From: Anaeramoeba flamelloides
Lineage: Eukaryota; Metamonada; Anaeramoebidae
Direction: 5' to 3'
DNA length: 64,000 nt
Assembly: GCA_027625915.1 (NCBI GenBank)
Contig: JANTQA010000026.1
Location: forward strand, 7,006,001-7,070,000
The notes below the pieces were generated by a model. It ran no database searches. It was not told the DNA's origin and saw only the letters and a program-made list of their open reading frames with translations. Of the stretch, positions 58,745 through 64,000 are shown piece after piece. The position numbers were made by a program, and so were the translations under genes. Within the stretch, counting starts at the first letter, position 1. Each line of letters starts with the position of its first letter.

Positions 58745-60130
58745 TAAAAAAATGCTTTCTGAAAAGTTTAATCTGTCTTTCAAAATAAACAGTATGTTTT
58801 TTTGTTATAGAATACCTATACATTAACTAATCAAAGAAACGAACAATAAACAATAAGTAAATATCATACGGGTTTCTTAACGTTACATTATTTCAAAATA
58901 AATTCTATAAATGAAGGATCAAATTAGAATATTTAGCTCAAAAAATAGAGTAAATTTTTCGGGGTCAATATTTTTACTGTGTATTTGCTTCCTACCCCTG
59001 TATAAGTTCGAAACCCAAATTGGTATTGTAAAATTGAACTTCTTTTTATTAACAAAATACAAATAATAAAAAAAAATAAATACAATCGAATGTTTTTGAT
59101 GAGCAAAATTTACTATTTGTTTCAAAATTAAAGGATTAAAATTTTCATTCAGCTTCCCATAAAAAGATTTTATATATCAAGGAACATTTTCAATTTTTTA
59201 ATACTGAAATCAGTTTAAATTATTAATTTGCCTTTGGGAATTGGTGACTTTGATGATTTATTTTAATTTTTTTTTTTTTTTTTTGTAAAGCTGAATGAAA
59301 ATTTTGTTCTGATTATTTTAAAATTTACAGTAAATAAATCAAAAAAAATTTCCGAGTTTCTCATTATCAAAAATTCGATTTAAAAAAAGTTTAAAAGAGT
59401 TCTCAATTTCCAAAAAATCAAATTTAAAAATAAAAATTATTTCTTTTGTTAAATTTTCAAAGGGTTTAAATTTCTACAATTGAAAAAAAATTATTTTCTA
59501 CAACTATTGAATCAATTAAATTTGGCTTTAATCTAATTTGTGTTTAGACGAAACCTATATTTAAACAAGTAAGATTTTAGTAACATTCTTGAGAAAATAA
59601 TAACTCAGGTAAAAAAATAAAAAATAAAAAAAAAAATCTTCAAGATCTCAACAAGAGCCAAAGATCAACACTTCAAAATAAACCACAATTGTTTTGAAAA
59701 TGTTATATTCTAACCATTCTATTACAAAATTGAGTGTCCTTCTTTGATGTTTTTTCTAAAAGAGTTATTGTGTTTTGATTGTTGATTTTTGGAGATCGAT
59801 CATACATCATAGTTTGTAAAGTTTTTGATTGTTCTCGGGCACTTATTAAAATTACAATTTTTTTTTTTATACATTTTAGAAAATTATTTTTAACTCTAAT
59901 GACATGACCCTTAAACATCAAAAAATATTTCTTCGTTAAAATCGAGAAAATTACAAATCATTTTCAACAAATTCCAAACATTATTTTTTTAATTTTCCTC
60001 AAAGTTCATGAAATTAAGCTTTAAAATCGATTTGAACTTAGGTACACTGGTCGTCATTGGATTGGATTTTATATTGTAAAAAGAATAAAAAAATGCACTA
60101 TTTTTTTTTTTTTTTTGAAACAAGGATTAG
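58745..60130 (-). mobile_element. Family B element interrupted by about 1 kb
   Basis: 58745-58960 matches the reverse complement of the right half of 17692-18182 (AAGTTTAATCTG, TTTCAAAATAAA, TTCTATAAATGAAGGATCAAATT-type landmarks). About 60000-60130 matches the left half (AAAATCGATTTGAACTTAGG, GGATTGGAT, AAGAATAAAAAAATGCAC). In intact copies these parts are under 200 bp apart. The intervening about 1 kb includes a family G copy, so a later insertion split the element. Confidence 0.6.
59380..59930. repeat. Repeat family G, copy 2
   Basis: Uninterrupted partner of 6300-6440 plus 7915-8320. Landmarks in order: TCTCAATTTCCAAAAAATCA, CAAAGGGTTTAAATTTC, ATTCTTGAGAAAATAATAAC, AAGATCTCAA, GATTGTTGATTTTTGGA, TTATTAAAATTACAATTTTT and CTAATGACATGACCCTTAAA. 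No terminal repeats recognised. Confidence 0.65.
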
Positions 60131-62409
60131 AATAGTTATATATGTATTAGTTTGATAATTATACAGGAGAAAAACTTTCACTTAATTTTTGATTTCCTTT
60201 TCACCATCCCCCCCCCCTTTTTTTTTTTTTCTTGATCTAAACACCATTTAAAATATTGTGACCCTCTTGACATACTAAATTAAAAAAAAATATAGACCTT
60301 TTAGTATTAAAAGAAAACAAATAATTAAATCTGATTTTTAATTGATTTTTAAATCATACTGAATATATAAAAACCTGGAATTTTAAAAATTGATAAATAA
60401 TAAAATCAAAAACGAAAAAAAAGTGATCAATAATTTTTGTATTGAGCATTACGAATTTTTCATTACTGAACCTTCAATGAAGAAAATTTAACAACATATA
60501 TTTGTTGCTAACAACAAAAATTCGTTTTAAAAGACACTACATTATCTCAATTTTGGTGAATGATTATTGGTCTTTTCGCAGATCATATTTTTTTAAAAAA
60601 GATATACTAAAAAAAAAAAAAAAAAAAAGAAAAAGAAAACAAAAATAAAACAAAAAAATAAGAAAAAGAAAAAGAAAAAAGAAATTAAAAAACAAAAGAA
60701 AAACAATGATTTACAAAATTAGGAAAATTAATTCTGATCCAAAAAACATGTAAATATTTATTTGATAAGAATACTGGGATAAACCATCAAAAAACTTTCA
60801 TTAATATTATAAAGCGAGTTAAAATTTTCAAAAAATAATTATTTAAAAATTCTTTTTATTATGAAGAAAATATTCACAAACAATCTTTTTTTTGAAAATT
60901 AATTTACATTTTCACAATAGAACTCAACTATTACATCCTTTAGATAAATGCCCTTTCCTTTACAAGCAGATTATATTGATTTTTCTCTTGACTATAAGCA
61001 AAAGAACACCATTAGTATTTAAATTATCAGTGTTCAAATATTATTATTATTATTTTATTATTTTTGCTAATATTTGGTTTTTGCTACTCTTTTGATTTTA
61101 AAAGTAAAAAAAATAAAATATTTTACGGAAAAAAACGATTCTTTTTTTTTATAATGGGTAAAAATAACCTAAAATATAAAAAAATGTTTTATTTTTGAAA
61201 ATAAAAAGGAATGCGTGGTTGAAAAATTATAGAGGTTCTATTTCATCTGGAAAACTTCTCTTTCCTTCCCCTAAAACAAAAATTTTGAAAAATTTTAACT
61301 TCTTTGAAGGATTACATAAAATGATGTGATTTGATAAAATCATTTAAGAATAGTTTAAATTTATATTATTTTATGTTTAATGACTTGAAATCTTTATTTT
61401 TTTTAGTCTAATATAAAATCTGTTAACCCCCCCCCCCATCGCTTTTTTTTTCACTCATATATTTTTATTTGTTTCTTATTTTATTTTTTTCTCATGAATA
61501 AATATGACGTTAACACCACTAAAAGTAAAAATCAAAAATATAGATAGAAATTGTGTTTTGAGCCTATATATTCTTACCTACAATGTTGAACGGGCAACTT
61601 TTTAGATCAAGAATGAAATTTTACAAATTAATTTTCCTGAATTCAAAGTTGATTATAAATACTAACCAGATTCAAATATATTCACTAATAAATTATATTT
61701 TAAAGCTGAAATGTTGAAATTTCTTTATGGTTTTTGGTTTTATTTTTTTATCTTTTTTTGAATATAATTAAAAAGTTGGTTATTAGAATCAAGTAATTGA
61801 TTAAGAACCACTTGAATTTTCTTCTCCTTCTTCTTTTCCTTTTAGGAGTTAGGGGAGGATTAAACTTTTTAATATTCTAAAACAGTTTTTTTCAATTTTC
61901 AAAAATAGTCATATTGATCCAAAAATTATGAATTTTTTTATAAAGTAAGAAAATAATAACTTAGTTTTATAATTGTATTTTAAAGAATATAATGTTTCAT
62001 TTGTATGCTTTTAACACAATTCCTTTATTGAAAATTCAACTCAGAAAACAAATCATTTTCTTTCAATTGTTTAGCCTTTTTTATTAAAAAAAAAAATTAA
62101 AATGACAAACTATTAACACATGAATTAAAATGGAAAACAGGCTTTATAAATGAAATTTCAATAATTGATTGATTGAAATTATTTTCAGTGTGTCAAGTAT
62201 TCTTTTTTTTTTTTCGAATTGGAGAAAATATATTAAAACTATTTTTAATCTTTAAAAGCATAAAAAGAAAGAAAAGATTTTCTATTCAATTAAATATCAA
62301 AGTTTCCAAACCCTTTTTACTTGGTAAGAATAAATTTTTTTGAACAAGTCTAAATAACTCTAAAAGGTGAAATTTATTCTTTAATCCTTCAAAATACTTT
62401 GGAATAAAG

Positions 62410-62410
<1 letters not shown>

Positions 62411-62440
<30 letters not shown>
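62411..62440. repeat. TA microsatellite
   Basis: About 15 TA units. Similar TA runs occur near 25846-25872 and 32033-32058. Confidence 0.9.
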
Positions 62441-62445
<5 letters not shown>

Positions 62446-62464
62446 CCCCAGTGAAATTCTTCCT

Positions 62465-62975
62465 GTTTTAATATATTAATTACGTTTATTTAAATGGTTT
62501 GAATTGATATTCGTAGAAAAAAAATTATTTTGGGAATTTCAAAATTGAAATCATTTTTTTTATGAATTTTTGTACTTAATATTTTTTTTTTTCGATTTTT
62601 TTTTTGGATTACTTTTTTGCAACCTAATTGATCCGTTTTTTGATTTTTCTCTTGCAAGATCGATAGTCACTGAGTTAAAACGTCCCATTCTAATGTTACT
62701 GAAACAGCAACAAAGTTGGTATCAAAAGTTACATTGTTTTATATTCGACTTTTCTATGATCTTTAATTGAAGAACAAAATGAATATTATTATTTTTACTC
62801 AATAGGTACTAAGAATTTGAATTTTTTAATTTTTAAGAAACTATATTGATTGATTAGATTTCATTCAGACTAATATCAACTATTCATCAATGTTTATTAT
62901 TCAACTTATTTCTTTTCTTTTCTTTACAAGTTATATAAAAAAAATAATTCTGAAGTCGAAATTTTTTTTAACAGC
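62465..62975 (+). repeat. Partial family D copy
   Basis: Collinear with about 6600-7220 of the full element: ATTTTGGGAATTTCAAAATT, GAAATCATTTTTT, TTGCAAGATCGATAGTCACT, AAAACGT, ATTCTAATGTTACTGAAAC and TTTCATTCAGACTAATATCA. The inverted CAGTCAAAG ends are not preserved. Confidence 0.65.
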
Positions 62976-64000
62976 TTCAAAAGTAATAAAGTTTTCTTTG
63001 AAATTTTCACAAAATATCAACTTGTTAACATTCAAAATTGGTATATCTAGGGTGTATTATTGAATAATAGGTTATGTGTTGTATTGGGGTAATACGAAAA
63101 AATAAAAAAAGATATTGGTATTAATTTTAAACTCAGGTTTCATGTTCTTGACACGAGTATTTTGAAAAGCCTTACTTGGAATTTTATTTTCTGTAAAACC
63201 CTGATAATCTTCAAAGTTCTTACTAGATTTTTCACACAAACAATACAAACTTGAAACAATATATATTTGTTTACAAAACTGCTCCATGTGTGTGAAGAAA
63301 ATTCATAACCATGATGATTCCCTTAAAAGGTAGAAGAAAAGAAAATTTGAATATTTGATTCTAAATCGTGACAAATTAAACTTTCAAATAGAAATAAGTC
63401 CAAATTATATTTCAATTAGGATACAGGTATTTGTAAAATAAATGGGATGAAATGATATCTTCATTTTCATTCAACTTTTTTTTTATCAGATAATTCCTTC
63501 CAGTAATAGCTTGGGATTAATAAACTCTATTTAATTGAAAGGCCCCTTTTTTTTTCATCCAAAATGGTACCTTTAGGAGTGAACGAAAAATCACAAATAA
63601 AAGAATTTTGACCAATGAAATAATTATCTTATTTGCGAGTAACAGACAAGTTGTTTTAAAAAAGAAATAAGTCACCAACTTAAAATATTCTTTGAGAATA
63701 CTTCTTCATTCTCTTATAGTGTGTGCTTATTTTAAATTAAATCACATCTCAATATTATTCCTAATGTTCTAAAATACAAGATCCAAATTATTTTTTCATT
63801 TTTTTGCTTTTCAATTAATAATTAAACATGGTTTGTTCTTTTTTATTATTTTTAATTATAACTTTCTTTGAAAATTTTTTGATGGTTCTGGGCCCTTTTA
63901 GCATCACAGTACCTAAATTCAAAAATCCTTTTTATAAACAACTAACTTTTTTTATTTGTTTTTTGTCATTAAAACAAAAAAAAATTACCTTCTGTAATCA

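Larger units (their letters stand above)
57422..64000. other. Gene-free, repeat-rich right edge
   Basis: 6.6 kb with no supported gene. It must hold the promoter of the 407-residue gene at its left end. It contains an interrupted family B element (58745-60130), family G copy 2 (59380-59930), a partial family D copy (62465-62975), poly-C runs (about 60207-60217 and 61427-61437) and a TA microsatellite (62411-62440). Open frames are short and low in complexity. Confidence 0.55.

Noticed and set aside
1-64000. Idea that TGA is reassigned, since the complete genes end in TAA or TAG
   Set aside because: No in-frame TGA was seen in any recognised conserved exon, and six genes are too few to read anything into stop choice.
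1-64000. Search for retrovirus-like, LTR or Polinton-type elements
   Set aside because: No reverse transcriptase, integrase, capsid or packaging motifs and no long terminal direct repeats were seen; the repeats present are short non-coding DNA elements.

Overview
This window is nuclear DNA from a very AT-rich, intron-bearing unicellular eukaryote. The evidence is GT-AG spliceosomal introns, very AT-rich non-coding DNA, K/E/N-rich low-complexity protein tracts, and eukaryote-only genes (nicastrin, a Pol5/MYBBP1A protein, a Qc-SNARE, an XK-related membrane protein). An amoeboid or flagellate protist (amoebozoan- or Anaeramoeba-like) fits. Dictyostelids fit less well because several introns here are 2.7-3.7 kb. 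The lineage is a guess; the gene identities rest on motifs.

Layout from left to right. 3554-3729 (-) is the first exon of an ethanolamine/choline phosphotransferase whose remainder lies off the left edge. 3730-12994 is gene-free and full of old repeats. 12995-15049 (-) is an intronless nicastrin. 15621-15752 (+) is a possible 43-residue ORF. 18492-19157 (+) is an orphan 221-residue protein. 22014-28885 (-) is a five-exon Pol5/MYBBP1A gene (1192 aa). 31558-38836 (-) is a three-exon Qc-SNARE (294 aa). 41881-52721 (-) is a five-exon gene for a 2398-residue fusion. 56198-57421 (-) is an orphan 407-residue protein. 57422-64000 is gene-free and repeat-rich. The multi-exon models were joined by hand from splice signals, phase and homology; each joined CDS is an exact multiple of three.

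The most unusual locus is the 2398-residue protein. It starts with a complete but degenerate heterotrimeric G-protein alpha domain: P-loop kept, helical domain kept, switch II DVGGQ lost, NKxD changed to TKED. Leucine-rich repeats, three blocks of TPRs, an XK-related (XKR scramblase-type) membrane domain and a TMEM185-like multi-pass domain follow. I know of no described protein with this order; it would couple a pseudo-G-alpha sensor and TPR/LRR scaffold to a possible lipid scramblase.

The non-coding DNA is a graveyard of short non-autonomous DNA elements with terminal inverted repeats (families A-J below), several nested or abutting. Intron lengths are bimodal: 103-236 bp or 2.7-3.7 kb, the long ones carrying repeats of these families. 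I saw no rRNA, tRNA, CRISPR array, or retrovirus-like or Polinton-like element.
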